The notes under the pieces were generated by a model. It saw only the letters and a program-made list of their open reading frames with translations. It did no database searches and was not told where the DNA came from. This document shows, piece by piece, positions 51,925 to 62,380 of a stretch of DNA of 64,000 nucleotides (position 1 is the first letter of the stretch; every line of letters begins with the position of its first letter). Both the position numbers and the translations under genes were made by a program. The stretch comes from Bathynomus jamesi (lineage: Eukaryota > Arthropoda > Malacostraca > Isopoda > Cirolanidae), in the NCBI GenBank assembly GCA_023014485.1, contig JAJOZX010000995.1, forward strand, positions 61,001 through 125,000, written 5' to 3'.

Positions 51925-54609
51925 ATGAAACGTGTTCAGTTAAGTGGTGCACAAAAGCGAAAACTATCAAAAGAGAAACAAGAGAAGACTTTGGATTTAG
52001 AGTCCAAGACTGCAAAGCTGACTGATTTCTTCACACAAGTTCCACGACCACAACGTCAACATGATATACCGATTCTGAATCAAAACCAATCTCCGTCATC
52101 AGAAGTGGACACAAATACCACTTTGATCACTTCAAAATCAAAATATGATGACGTTGGAATCACCGAGGTGTCACAAGCAGGTTCATCTACCACATGTCTC
52201 ACTACTGATCTCACTTTGCCTGTAAATTCTCTTGATACCTCTACTGCAAATGTTGATTCAAGTTGCTTTACAAGACATTCTGGGGTTGAAATAATTGCTG
52301 AAAATGAAAGTTTAGTGGACCATGGTGATGGTGGTGAAATGAATCAGTCTGCAGAAGATGAAGTAAATATAGCAAAAGATCCAGGGTTGTGGCTTGATTT
52401 CTCTGCTGATGATGTGGCTTATTGGATTGCTTGTGGACCCAGTGACTGTCAACACCACAATGGGCCATTTGACAAGTCTTACCGGCATTTCAGTAGTGGC
52501 AAACCAGCAAGATACTGTTCACAAAAACTTTTCGTTGGGACAAAAGCCAATGGTGAGAAATACAAGAGAGAGTGGTTATTGTATTCACCATCAACAGGAT
52601 CAGTTTACTGTTATGTTTGTAAACTGTTTGCTCCTAAAAATGTCTCACATTTTGTTATAAGAGAAGGGTTCAGTGACTGGCGAAATACTATTGTAATTGA
52701 TCATCATGAAAAAAGCACTACTCACCGAGACTCTATGCTAACATACTTAACTCGCAGACAAGGTGCGGGGTTGGGACAACAGTTGGAAAAACAAATTCAG
52801 GAAGAGTGTGATTACTGGGAACATGTCTTGAGGCGTGTCATAGCTGTTATTTGTACGTTAGCTGAACGTGGCTTGTCTTTTCGAGGAACAGAAGAAAGAT
52901 TTGGATCATTGCAGAATGGGAATTTTTTAGGGCTGCTTGAGCTCATAAGCCGGTTTGATCCATTTTTAGCAGGTCACATTTTGAAATATGGAAATTCTGG
53001 CAAAGGAAATCCTTCTTACCTGTCCAAAACCACCTGTGAGGAACTCATTCAACTAATGGCTCAAAAGGTCCACGCACTCATTGTTGACGAAGTAAAATCT
53101 TCTGGTTATTTTAGTTTGTCAGTTGATTCAACACCAGATCTATCACATATCGATCAGTTAAGTGTTGTACTTAGGTACTTAAAAGATGGACAGCCTATTG
53201 AACGCTTTTTAACCTTTCTGAAAATGAAAAGCCATACTGGTGAGGAAATGGCAAATCAGGTGTTGCAGTACTTACGTGAAGTTTGTAAGCTAAACTTTTC
53301 AAAATGTAGGGGTCAATCTTACGACAACGCTGCCAACATGTCTGGGCGTTATAAGGGGATGCAGCAAAAAATTTTAGAAACAAACAAGTTTGCTATATAT
53401 GTGCCCTGTGCAGCCCATTCACTAAATCTGGTAGGCCGAAGTGCTGTTGACTGCTGTCAAGAGGCGGTTAATTTCTTCTCTACAGTGCAGTTGCTCTATA
53501 CCTTTTTTTTAGCCTCAACCAGCAGGTGGGAAATTCTTAAAGGTTGTATTGGAAATGAAAGTGTCTTAAAATCCCTCTCTGATACCAGATGGGAGGCACA
53601 TGCTATGGCAACAGCAGCAATTTTGAAATCTTTCCTTAAAATTTTAGAAGCGTTAGAATGTATAGCTGAAGACCAGTCACAAAAGGGAGACACTAGAAGA
53701 GAAGCAAATAATATTGCAAATAAGATGCAAGAGCTAGAATTCGTTTTTATGTTGAATTTTTGGGATGAGATTTTGCAAAATTTTCATAGAGTAAGCAAAG
53801 TTCTACAGAATAAGGATGTGAACTTAAAAACATGTGCAGATCTGTATGGATCATTAGCTGACCAACTGTGCACTTCACGAGATGAATTTGAAAGATATGA
53901 AGCAGCTACAAAGGAAATGCTACCAGATGTTGATTACAAGGCAGCTCAAACTCGCAAACGTATCAGAAAGAAGGTACCCAATGACGGAGATGCACCAGAA
54001 GTATATCTGAATGCCAGAGATAAATTTCTTATCACCACCTTTTACACAATTGTTGACAAACTTGAAACTGAGATGAGAAGAAGAGGAGAGATATACAAAG
54101 AAATAGCAGAGAGATTTTCTTTTCTAAGTGATGTGCCACATAATGTCACCACTTCATCATCTACTGAAATTGAAAGGTATTCTCAGGGTTGTAAAAAGAT
54201 GATTGATGCTTACCCAGAGGACTTGAACACTAATTTCTCTGCTGAGCTTCAGCAGTTTCACTCATATGTGTGCCATAAGTTCAGTGCAAAAAAAAATGTA
54301 AAAACAAGATTCAGTCATGCTGAACTTTATAAAATAATTGTAGAAGACAATATTGAGTGTGCCTTCCCAAATGTAGAAATTGCCTTTCGTATATTTTTAA
54401 CATTAATGGTCACAAATTGCTCAGCTGAGCGTTCATTTTCTCAGTTGAAGTATATTAAAAATACCAACAGAACAACTATGCAACAAGGCAGGCTGGATGC
54501 CTTATCTCTAAGTATAGAAGCAGATGTGTTACGTAAGATTAGTTTTGAGGATCTGATCAAAGACTTTGCAATTAAAAAAAGTAGGAGAAAACTTTTCAAA
54601 TATAAATGA
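51925..54609 (+). CDS. hAT transposase (ZMYM-like), 894 residues, intact (hAT-b)
   Basis: Cut-and-paste transposase. The ATG at 51925 (MKRVQLSGAQKRKLSKEKQE) starts a basic, nuclear-signal-like N-terminus. A TTF-type zinc finger follows (REWLLYSPSTGSVYCYVCKL, residues ~215-235). The DUF4371-like catalytic region has FSLSVDSTPDLSHIDQLSVV (first Asp), CRGQSYDNAANMSG (second Asp), CAAHSLNLVG, and SDTRWEAHA. The hATC domain near the C-terminus has VTNCSAERSFSQLK with the catalytic Glu. The length fits the family, and no stop or shift occurs. The alternative, a domesticated host gene, is less likely because matching ends and a target duplication flank it. Confidence 0.93.
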   Translation: MKRVQLSGAQKRKLSKEKQEKTLDLESKTAKLTDFFTQVPRPQRQHDIPILNQNQSPSSEVDTNTTLITSKSKYDDVGITEVSQAGSSTTCLTTDLTLPVNSLDTSTANVDSSCFTRHSGVEIIAENESLVDHGDGGEMNQSAEDEVNIAKDPGLWLDFSADDVAYWIACGPSDCQHHNGPFDKSYRHFSSGKPARYCSQKLFVGTKANGEKYKREWLLYSPSTGSVYCYVCKLFAPKNVSHFVIREGFSDWRNTIVIDHHEKSTTHRDSMLTYLTRRQGAGLGQQLEKQIQEECDYWEHVLRRVIAVICTLAERGLSFRGTEERFGSLQNGNFLGLLELISRFDPFLAGHILKYGNSGKGNPSYLSKTTCEELIQLMAQKVHALIVDEVKSSGYFSLSVDSTPDLSHIDQLSVVLRYLKDGQPIERFLTFLKMKSHTGEEMANQVLQYLREVCKLNFSKCRGQSYDNAANMSGRYKGMQQKILETNKFAIYVPCAAHSLNLVGRSAVDCCQEAVNFFSTVQLLYTFFLASTSRWEILKGCIGNESVLKSLSDTRWEAHAMATAAILKSFLKILEALECIAEDQSQKGDTRREANNIANKMQELEFVFMLNFWDEILQNFHRVSKVLQNKDVNLKTCADLYGSLADQLCTSRDEFERYEAATKEMLPDVDYKAAQTRKRIRKKVPNDGDAPEVYLNARDKFLITTFYTIVDKLETEMRRRGEIYKEIAERFSFLSDVPHNVTTSSSTEIERYSQGCKKMIDAYPEDLNTNFSAELQQFHSYVCHKFSAKKNVKTRFSHAELYKIIVEDNIECAFPNVEIAFRIFLTLMVTNCSAERSFSQLKYIKNTNRTTMQQGRLDALSLSIEADVLRKISFEDLIKDFAIKKSRRKLFKYK

Positions 54610-54784
54610 AGTGGAAGTATACAAAAATAAACATTATTTTCCATCTTACTGTAAGTTTTGTTTCATTTCAAAAAATAAAATTTTATTTTATGGTTTATTT
54701 TTGTTTATATTTTGAATTACATATATATGGGGCACCAAAATCTTTTAAGTGCTTAGGGCCTCTAAAGGTCTTAATCCCGCCCTG

Positions 54785-55180
54785 ATGATTGTACATGTAG
54801 TGGCAAGAGTGATGTGGGTTAGTTGTTGCTGCTGCCATGAATTGTGTTCCCCTCATATCTAAATGTTCCCTAACTTTCAGTATTTTTGTTTCTGTGTGCA
54901 GGTGTTCTATTGGTGTTGTTTGAGTACATCCTGTAATGATACGAAGTGCGTAGTTTTGTATTGTCTGTAAAGTGTTTGTGTGTGTTTGAGATAATGGGTG
55001 CCCAGCATCGGCTAGCATAGTCCATAACTGAGCGAATATATTGTTTGTATATGAGTGATGTTGTTTTCTGCTGGTGTCCAAAGTTTGTGCCTGTTAGTAC
55101 CCTAAGCGTGTTAAGTCTTGACGTACATCCGTTTTTAATATCCTGAATGTGGTTTGCAAAAGATAATGATGTGTTGTATG
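54785..55180 (-). pseudogene. Jockey-like host element (segment 3 of 5)
   Basis: Minus strand: KNGCTSRLNTLRVLTGTNFG, SLIYKQYIRSVMDYA, then TLQTIQNYALRIITGCTQTT and IEHLHTETKILKVREHLDMR. This is the post-palm ORF2 region, upstream of segment 2. Confidence 0.85.
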
Positions 55181-55731
55181 CAGTGGTGTAGTGCTAAATA
55201 AAGAAGTGAGGGAACGCATTTTTAAAGTGTTACTCAGATGCGGGGGGAACAATGGCGAGCGCGGCGAGCCCATACAGCTGGGGGTCCGGGGGCACTGTAA
55301 GCCCCCCGGGAAATCTTTTGAAATCTGACCAATTTCAGGGATATTTTGAGGTCATATGCACTGGATATTAGGATATATTCCAAGGTTGAAGATGCAGTAT
55401 TTCCAGTGTCATTAGATATACGACATCCAGTACGATCAATAAAAATAGCTAACAACTGGAATGATTAACTAAAAAAAAGTTAACAACTGGTACGCCGTGG
55501 TGACTGTTTCACCAGATCTTTATAGGCTAGCATTGCCTCAGTCGAAGCTAAAAGAAATGAAACAGTTAATGATTCTTTCTCATATTTCTTCTATGGGTGG
55601 GAATTAAAATTTCATGACGTTAGAGATTTGTAAGTTCGGATTTATTTGAAATAGTGAGGGAACGCCGTTCCGTCTACCAAAAAATGTAAGGGAACGCCGT
55701 TCCCACGCGTTCCCACAGCACTACACCACTG
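55181..55731. mobile_element. hAT-type MITE, copy 2
   Basis: CAGTGGTGTAGTGCT ends as in copy 1 (35865-36416). The target duplication GTTGTATG is perfect (55173-55180 and 55732-55739). Inserted into the Jockey-like element. Confidence 0.93.
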
Positions 55732-55909
55732 GTTGTATGTGACCCCAAGTATTTTGGTCCTGTGAGTGTGTGGAATGTTGGTGTTGCTTAGTATAAGCTG
55801 TGGAGTTATCTGGTGTTCTTTTGTGTTGCTTGTTAGCAAGGTGATGGTTGATTTTGTGGGCGCTACTTTGAGTCTATTGTGTGTGAGCCAGTCTTGTATA
55901 CTGTTTATG
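55732..55909 (-). pseudogene. Jockey-like host element (segment 4 of 5)
   Basis: Minus strand: QDWLTHNRLKVAPTKSTITL, LTSNTKEHQ, then TKILGVTYN. This is the block just after the RT palm in Jockey-like ORF2. Confidence 0.82.
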
Positions 55910-58878
55910 CAGACCCGGATCTAGGGAGGGGCTATGTGGGCTGCAGCCACGGGCCCCGCATTTGAGGGGGCCCCCCCAAATTTTCTACATTATTTATTTT
56001 AATTTTAGGTTTTTACATTTATTATTACATTTACTAATTTCATTTATTATTATTTCAGATTTTTTATTGTGATGTGAAATGTCTAAGCGATCTTACGAAA
56101 GTGGAAGTAGCAAACGAAAGAAGGCTACTGCAAAAGCTGAGTCTCTACAGAAGGTCATCGCAGAAACAAAGTCTATTAAACAGTACTTTGCGGCTACTGC
56201 CACTACGTCTGGCTCTGAAGATTCTGTTTCGCCTGTCACTGAAGGTGCTACTTCGTCTATCCATGAAGCCGCTACTTTGTCTACTATCCATGAAGCTGTT
56301 CCAGCGTCTGTCCCTGTAAATGTCCCTTCATCTACCTTGGAAACAGAAGGGGCCTCAACGTCGCAGCAATCCGAAACCGCTGATTTTGTGTTGGATGTTG
56401 GACTATGGTTGCAGCCTGTACAACCAGAGATACAAGCTCAACTAATTGAATCTGAGTCGGGAGAAGGAAAATGTCCACTTCGGTTACGCTGCCAGCATAA
56501 GGACGCCAATTTCTCAGCATCAAAGCGTGGTTAAAAAGATCAGCATCGTTATTTTGGACAAAATATGTTTATTCGCGTGCATCCATTGACAAAGGAAAAA
56601 ACAGAACGTTCATGGCTTTGTTACTCACCCGCAACTGGTAAAGCTTTTTGCTTCTACTGCCGCCTATTCTCAGCTGGAAATACTGATTTCGTCAATGGAT
56701 TTGATAACTGGAAGCATGCTGGTCTAATGATGGAACGACATGAAAAAACACAAATGCACTGGAATTCTACAATTGCATTTGCACAACGTGTTTCTGCTCA
56801 AGGCTGCATTGATGAGAAACTTGAAACAAGCCTCAGGATGGAGAAAAGCTATTGGGTATCCATTCTGGAGCGTTCGCTCAATGTGATTTTGTACTGTGCT
56901 GAACGTGGGTTGTCTTTGCGTGGGGAAGATGAGGTGTTTGGTAGGGAGAATAATGGAAACTTCATGGGACTACTTGAGTTGATTGCAAAATATGATATTT
57001 TTTTGGCGACTCACATTGCTAAGTGTGGTAATCCAGGGCGAGGAAGATCATCATACCTGTCGTCAACAACCTGCGAAGAGTTGATTGATTTACTGGGATC
57101 AGCAGTTCTTAATGCAGTGGTTCAGGAAATCAAGAAAGCGAAATACTACTCTGTGTCCATCGACTCAACTCCAGACATTTCGCATATCGATCAGTTGACA
57201 ATTGTCATTCGCTACGTCACATCAAAAGGGCCTGTTGAAAGATTTTTGACATTTTTAGAACTAGATACGGCCCATACAGGCCAAGCTTTGGCGAAGCGTC
57301 TTTTAGACTATCTTTCTAGTATTCAAATTGATATTGCTGATTGTCGAGGGCAAATTTATGACAACGCTGCTAACATGTCAGGTGTGTACAATGGTGTCAG
57401 AGCACATATTGAAGCCATCATTCCGCTAGCTAATTATACTCCATGTGCGGCACATTCGCTCAATCTTGTCGGCAATTATGCGTCTGTGTTGCTCAGAAGT
57501 GCGCGTTTTTTTCGATTTCATCCAAAAACTATATGCATTTTTCAGCAGTTCAACTAGTCGATGGGGTTTATTGGTAAAACATCTTCCAAAAACTGCGCCT
57601 GTCCCGAAGCAGCTCTCTGATACTCGCTGGTCTCGACGAGCTGACGCAACGCACGCTCTTCGTAGGGGCTATGGAGGCATTCGTGTGGCATTAGAAGAGC
57701 TTCAACAGATCGATGACCGGCATTCACGTACGACGACCAGTAGTTCCGAAGCGACTGGTTTGCTGGCAGAGATGAATCAGCTTGAGACAGCAATTCTTAC
57801 TGTCACTTGGGATACAGTCCTGAACCGCTTTAACCGAATAAGCATGCAACTCCAAAGTGCAACATTAGATATGAACAGCGCATCCATACTACTGGATTCT
57901 TTGGTTGACTTTGTGTGGCCAATGCGCGACAACTTTGAAGAGTACGAAGACGAGGCTCTGTTGCTGACAAGTACCACCGACTACAAGCAGGAGAAATGAC
58001 GAAAGCGAATTCGCAAGGCAGCATTCGATGAAGGACCCAGCTCGGAAACGTTGCGCACTGGGCGTGAGAATTTTCGCGTAGACGTCTTCATTGTGATGAT
58101 CGACCAATTGAAGTCAAAGTTAGAGTTTCGCAAGAAAACATACCACAACACACATGAAAAATTCGGCGTTTTAAACAAAATCCGTGACGGCGAAGATACA
58201 GTGCTTCGCAAAGGCTGCCAAAATCTGGTCGATTCATATCCCAATGATTTAGAAAAATCGCTTGGCGATGAAATGATTCAATTTGCTGGTGTTTTCCGCC
58301 GTTCTGATGACGCAACGACGTTCGTTCAGTGTAGAGCTTCGTGCATTCAATATGCTTATGCAGCATCAGCTTGGAGAAGTTTTCCCAATGTCTTAAATGC
58401 ATACAGAATGTACTTGTCATTGATGGTGACCAATTGTACCGGCGAACGGAGTTTTTCTAAGTTAAAGCGACTGAAATGTTGCACACGTTCAACAATGAAG
58501 CAAAAGCGATTACAGTCACTGGCAATTCTCTATGTTGAACATGCTCTGGCCAAAGAAGTCGATTTTCGAAATATTATTAATGAATTTGCACAAAAAAAGG
58601 CTCGTCGGTTCAATCGGTTGCCAGCTCATAATCAGTAGGTAGGTGTGTATAAAATTATTAATTCAGGAAAATATAATATGTAAAATAAAGTAAAATATTT
58701 GTAAATATGTTTGTTCTGAAAACTAAATAAATAAAGTAAAGTAATATGTTTGTTCTGAAAACCTTTAATTTTCCTCGTAAACAAAGCTTATAATCCTTAT
58801 ATAATAAAAATTGTAGCCAAGGGGGGCCCAAAAAAAAATAATTAGCCACGGGCCCCCATTCTTCTAGATCCGGGCCTG
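55910..58878 (+). mobile_element. hAT transposon d (2.97 kb)
   Basis: The ends are CAGACCCGGATCTAG (55910) and CTAGATCCGGGCCTG (58878). The target duplication TGTTTATG is perfect at 55902-55909 and 58879-58886. A relative of hAT-b, with a degraded transposase gene. Confidence 0.92.
56079..58638 (+). pseudogene. hAT transposase (ZMYM-like), three lesions (hAT-d)
   Basis: Starts at the ATG at 56079 (MSKRSYESGSSKRKKATAKA). Homologous to the hAT-b protein throughout: zinc-finger WLCYSPATGKAFCFYCRLFS, YSVSIDSTPDISHIDQLTIV, CRGQIYDNAANMSG, CAAHSLNLVG, and the hATC end MVTNCTGERSFSKLKRLK. Lesions: an in-frame TAA at 56532 after SASKRG, a frameshift in a T run near 57508, and a TGA at 57997 after DYKQEK where CGA is expected. 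Otherwise full length; the stop is at 58638. Confidence 0.9.
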
Positions 58879-60245
58879 TGTTTATGTATGTTTGTAGGTT
58901 ATTTGTAGTGGTGTGGATGTTAGAGTGATGTTATCTGCATATTATGATAAGGTAAGCTTGTTATCTATGGGTGTCGGAATGTCATGCATGTATAAGTTGA
59001 ACAGTGTTGGTGAGAGAACAGAGCCTTGAGGGACCACGTTCGGAAAAAGTTTGTTTTTGGATGACTTGCCATTAAATGTGACATGTGGGTATCTTCCTGA
59101 AAGATAGTTGCTCAGCCACCTTTTGGTGTTATTGTGCATGTTTGTGTTGAGTATTTTGTTTATGAGAAGGAAGCGTGGGATAGCATCAAATGCTTTACTA
59201 ATGTCTATTGTTGCTAATAGTGTACGTTGAGCTGGTCGTCTGGAGTTGATGCCATCCATGATGTGCTGCGTGAGGTTAGTGAGTAATGTCGTGGTTGAGT
59301 GGTGAGGTCTGAATCCATGTTGAGTAGGCGATAATGGTATGTGTGGGATGGTGATTTGTAAGATTAGTCTTTTTGTTACTAGTAAACTAATGGGTCTATA
59401 GGAAGTTGATTCTGTTGGATTTTTGTTTGGTTTGAGTATTGTAATAATTTTACCTTATTTCCATATGTCAGGAATAATACAGTGTTGGTATGAATATGTG
59501 CTGGTGTTTGTGAGAGCTAGTGTTCCCTGCGGGCCCAAGTGTTTAAGGTGTATGTTAGATATATTGTCTGGTCCAGTAGCCTTTGAATGCTCAATGTTTT
59601 TGATGATCTTGGTGGTCTGGTCTGTATTGAAGGGTGTAATGGTCGTGTCGAGTCTGTAGGTTTTCTTGTGTCTGGCTGTTTGTCTGTCTGCGTGTTTCTG
59701 GTTGTTGTCTCTGTTTAAGTGACTTACCTTTGCGTAGTGATTAACTAAAATGTTAGCTTGTGTATATGTTGGGATATTATTTTGGCTGCGACAGATAGCC
59801 GCGTGTGAGGTGTGAATGCCGCTGTTAGAGTGGGTAATGCTGTTTATAGTCTTGTATAGCCTGGATGTATCTGTGGAGTGGTTTAGTGTTGTTATGAATT
59901 CCCTAAATGTTTCTGTTTGTTTTTCTTTAAGTTTGTTGCTTATTTCTGTGTTGAGCTGTTGTATCTGCTGTTTTATGGCTTCTGTGTGTGGTGTTTGTGT
60001 GATGTTTGAGGTTGTTACGTTGCCTTATGAGGTGGGCTATTTCTCTAGTGTAATTTGGGTTGTATTTCCTAATGTTGCCCTTGGGTATGTATTTGTTTGC
60101 ATTATTGATGATCTGATTAAATGTCTCGAGTGTTGTATTGATGTTTATGATGGGTGTGCTGTTTCCTGTGGTGAATTGTTCCTCAGTCTGTATTTTGAAC
60201 TGTTCCCAATCAGCTTTCTTGTAATTTCTGTAAGTGTGCCTAAGG
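58879..60245 (-). pseudogene. Jockey-like host element, RT core (segment 5 of 5)
   Basis: Minus strand. Upstream part: YKKADWEQFKIQTEEQF and YIPKGNIRKYNPNYTREIAH (pre-RT). RT: LLATIDISKAFDAIPRFLLI (first catalytic Asp, near 59210), NVVPQGSVLSPTLFNLYMHD and the palm motif at 58930-58941, which reads SYADNITL. The second catalytic Asp is Asn, so the copy is inactive. The endonuclease domain is missing; it is 5'-truncated against Penelope element 2. Confidence 0.87.
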
Positions 60246-61320
60246 CTGCTACCACCGATAATGAAACAGAACTTCTAGAAATAAAAGCAGCATTGGAAGA
60301 AGAATCAGGCTTAACATTCACTTATGAGTGAATTAATTATTGTTATTGAGTAACATTCACGTCGAGAAATGGGATTTTCCTGTTGATGCTTACATCAACA
60401 GGAAAATCCCATTTCTCAACGTGAAAATACAAGACGACGGCGATTGTTACACGTCCAGCATATACAAAAACCTACGGACAGAGGAAAATGCTTAAATGCA
60501 AATGGCGAGTGCCCAACTAAATATAAACTCGGTGTAATAAAAGCACTTCTACGCAGAGGTTATAAAATCTCATCTAATTGGACGATCTTCCACCAAGAGA
60601 TTGAACGCTTAAAGCAGCTACTAATTTACAACGGTTTCACAAACACCGAAACAGAACGAGAAATTAAAAAATTTTTGAAAATGAAAAGGGAGGCAAATAC
60701 AGCGGAAAGCAATCAGGCAAGAAAAGAGGAGACGCCTAACAGCGCTGTTCATAAAACGTTTTACCAAAACCAAATGTCGCCTGCATATAAAAGTGACGAA
60801 AGAGTAATGAGGAAAATAGTAAAGGAAAACGTCAGATGTAGAAATCAGAATAAAATATCGCTTGCCATTTACTACCGAAACATGAAGACTAAAAACTTAT
60901 TCATGAAAAATAACCACTCAAAAAACCAAAAATCTAAAAAAATCCCACGTAGTTTACAAATTTCAATGCACGAACGAAGATTGCAAACTTCAAGGAAACG
61001 TGAGATACGTGAGCTCAACCATAACAACACTGTCAAGAAGGTTAACAATGCACTTACAAGAGGGAAGTCCGAAAGATCACATGTGGAACATACACAAAAT
61101 AAACCTGACCAGACAACAAATAGTGGAAGCGACAAACGTGGTAACACAAATAAGGGATGAGAAAAGACTTCATGTCATCGAAGCATTAATAATAAAAGAG
61201 ACTTCCCAGAAAATAAACAATCAGCGAACCGGGCAAGAACGAATCCTCAAGTTACACGTACGAAACTGACCAATCCCGTCCCGTCAGTACACGTACGCGA
61301 AACTGCGGGAAAACCTCCGA
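60246..61320 (+). pseudogene. Penelope-like element 2, RT C-terminus and GIY-YIG part
   Basis: Resumes the Penelope product just after the lost YVDD: DNETELLEIKAALEEESGLT, then RKIPFLNVKIQDDGDCYTSS, YKNLRTEENALNANGECPTK and LGVIKALLRRGYKISSNWTI. A C-terminal nuclease domain follows in a shifted frame (VVYKFQCTNEDCKLQ, then TTLSRRLTMHLQEGSPKDHM and IEALIIKETSQKINNQ). In the GIY-YIG core, VRYVSST replaces the usual SYIGMT, so the nuclease is probably dead. A 31 bp hairpin interrupts it at 60358-60423. Confidence 0.85.
60358..60423. repeat. 31 bp hairpin (inverted duplication)
   Basis: Arms 60358-60388 and 60393-60423 differ at one base, around a CTTA loop. The right arm is normal Penelope coding (NRKIPFLNVK); the left arm is its inverted copy. 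Confidence 0.95.
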
Positions 61321-61551
61321 AAATGAACTATAAAAGAGAGCGCCCTGACAAGAAATTTTCATTCTACGCAGTACACCTACGAAGATGACTCCAAATGAAT
61401 TCCATGAAGATGCTCGAGGACAGAGCGAAACGTCGGAAAATTTTGGAGATATTATTTATAATTTACCAACATTATTGAAAAATGCTATACTGAAAATTGA
61501 GAAAACTAATAATAAATTAATAAATAAAAACTACGGTCGATTATTCAATCA

Positions 61552-61555
<4 letters not shown>
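61321..61555 (+). promoter_or_regulatory. Penelope element 2 terminal region
   Basis: Carries ATGAAGATGCTCGAGGACAG-type sequence with a GCTC/GAGC hairpin, followed by GAAAC at 61427-61431. This is the hammerhead core order, except that A stands where the first core C should be. It ends in CGGTCGATTATTCAATCAAA, which repeats the 5' palindrome sequence. TATAAAAGAG at 61329-61338 resembles a TATA box. Role inferred from other Penelope-like elements. Confidence 0.5.

Positions 61556-61609
<54 letters not shown>
61555..61609. repeat. (TA)n left of array 2
   Basis: About 27 TA dinucleotides. Confidence 0.95.
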
Positions 61610-61612
<3 letters not shown>

Positions 61613-62320
61613 ACGACGTAAGAATAGAGGAGCGTTCTGCACACGAGGAAGAAAAATAACGAAAAAAATGAAAAATGAGGTCCCCGCCCGGGAATCGAAC
61701 CCAGGATCTTCCGATTGCCGGTCAGATATGGTAACCACTACACCACAGGGCACAATAGTCAGAAGTCGTAATTCTCCTACATAGGGCAGAAACCAATGCC
61801 CTAAGAGGGCACCCTCGCAAATCGTGAATATGTACATTTAACTGCAATGACCACGCAGTATATTAATGTATAGAAACGACGTAGTGTGTAGTGGTTAGCA
61901 TATCTGACCGGCAATCGGAAGATCCTTGGTTCGGTTCCCGGGCGGGGACCTCATTTTTCATTTGTTCGTTATTTCTCTTCCTCGTGTGCAGAACGCTCCT
62001 CTATTCTTACGTCGTTTCTATACATTAATATACTGCGTGGTCATTGCAGTTAAATGTACATATTCACGATTTGCGAGGGTGCCCTCTTAGGGCATTGGTT
62101 TCTGCCCTATGTAGGAGAATTACGACTTCTGACTATTGTGCCCTGTGGTGTAGTGGTTACCATATCTGACCGGCAATCGGAAGATCCTGGGTTCGATTCC
62201 CGGGCGGGGACCTCATTTTTCATTTGTTCGTTATTTCTCTTCCTCGTGTGCAGAAGGCTCCTCTATTCTTACGTCGTTTCTATACATTAATATACTGCGT
62301 GGTCATTGCAATTAAATGTG
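61610..62320. repeat. tRNA-like array 2, inverted pair plan, ~2.7 units
   Basis: One unit in one orientation (61610-61882) meets about 1.6 units in the other (61883-62320). Unit parts match array 1 in order: GAAACGACGTAAG, A-run, tRNA-like block, GGGCAGAAACCAATGCCCTA, GTACATTTAACTGCA, GACCACGCAGTATAT. Sequence identity to array 1 is clearly lower than among array 1 units. tRNA-like blocks: minus 61680-61750, plus 61884-61950, plus 62143-62212. Confidence 0.92.
62143..62212 (+). ncRNA. tRNA-like sequence, array 2 (best copy)
   Basis: A box TGGTGTAGTGG at 62146, anticodon arm TCTGA-CCGGCAA-TCGGA, B box GGTTCGATTCC, T-stem CTGGG/CCCGG fully paired (one G-T), and TTTTT at 62216-62220. The D-arm GGTGTAGTGGTTACCA is close to tRNA-Val. 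C in place of U33 and weak acceptor pairing argue against a working tRNA. The copy at 61884 has GGTTCGGTTCC in its B box. Confidence 0.7.
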
Positions 62321-62351
<31 letters not shown>

Positions 62352-62380
62352 TATACATATATATATATATATACATATAC
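62321..62380. repeat. (TA)n/(TACA) tract right of array 2
   Basis: TA dinucleotides with TACATA interruptions. Confidence 0.93.

Larger units (their letters stand above)
50713..54784 (+). mobile_element. hAT transposon b (4.07 kb, apparently intact)
   Basis: The ends are CAGGGCCGGATTAACC (50713) and GGTCTTAATCCCGCCCTG (54784). The target duplication ATGATTGT is perfect at 50705-50712 and 54785-54792. It holds an uninterrupted transposase gene with a probable 5' UTR intron. Confidence 0.93.

Noticed and set aside
59423..60331. Plus-strand frames of 78 and 171 residues rich in Leu, Val and Ser, resembling membrane proteins
   Set aside because: They lie opposite the Jockey-like RT and pre-RT coding strand; hydrophobicity arises from the antisense of a Lys/Asn-rich frame. 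The end of the longer one is the resumed Penelope frame.
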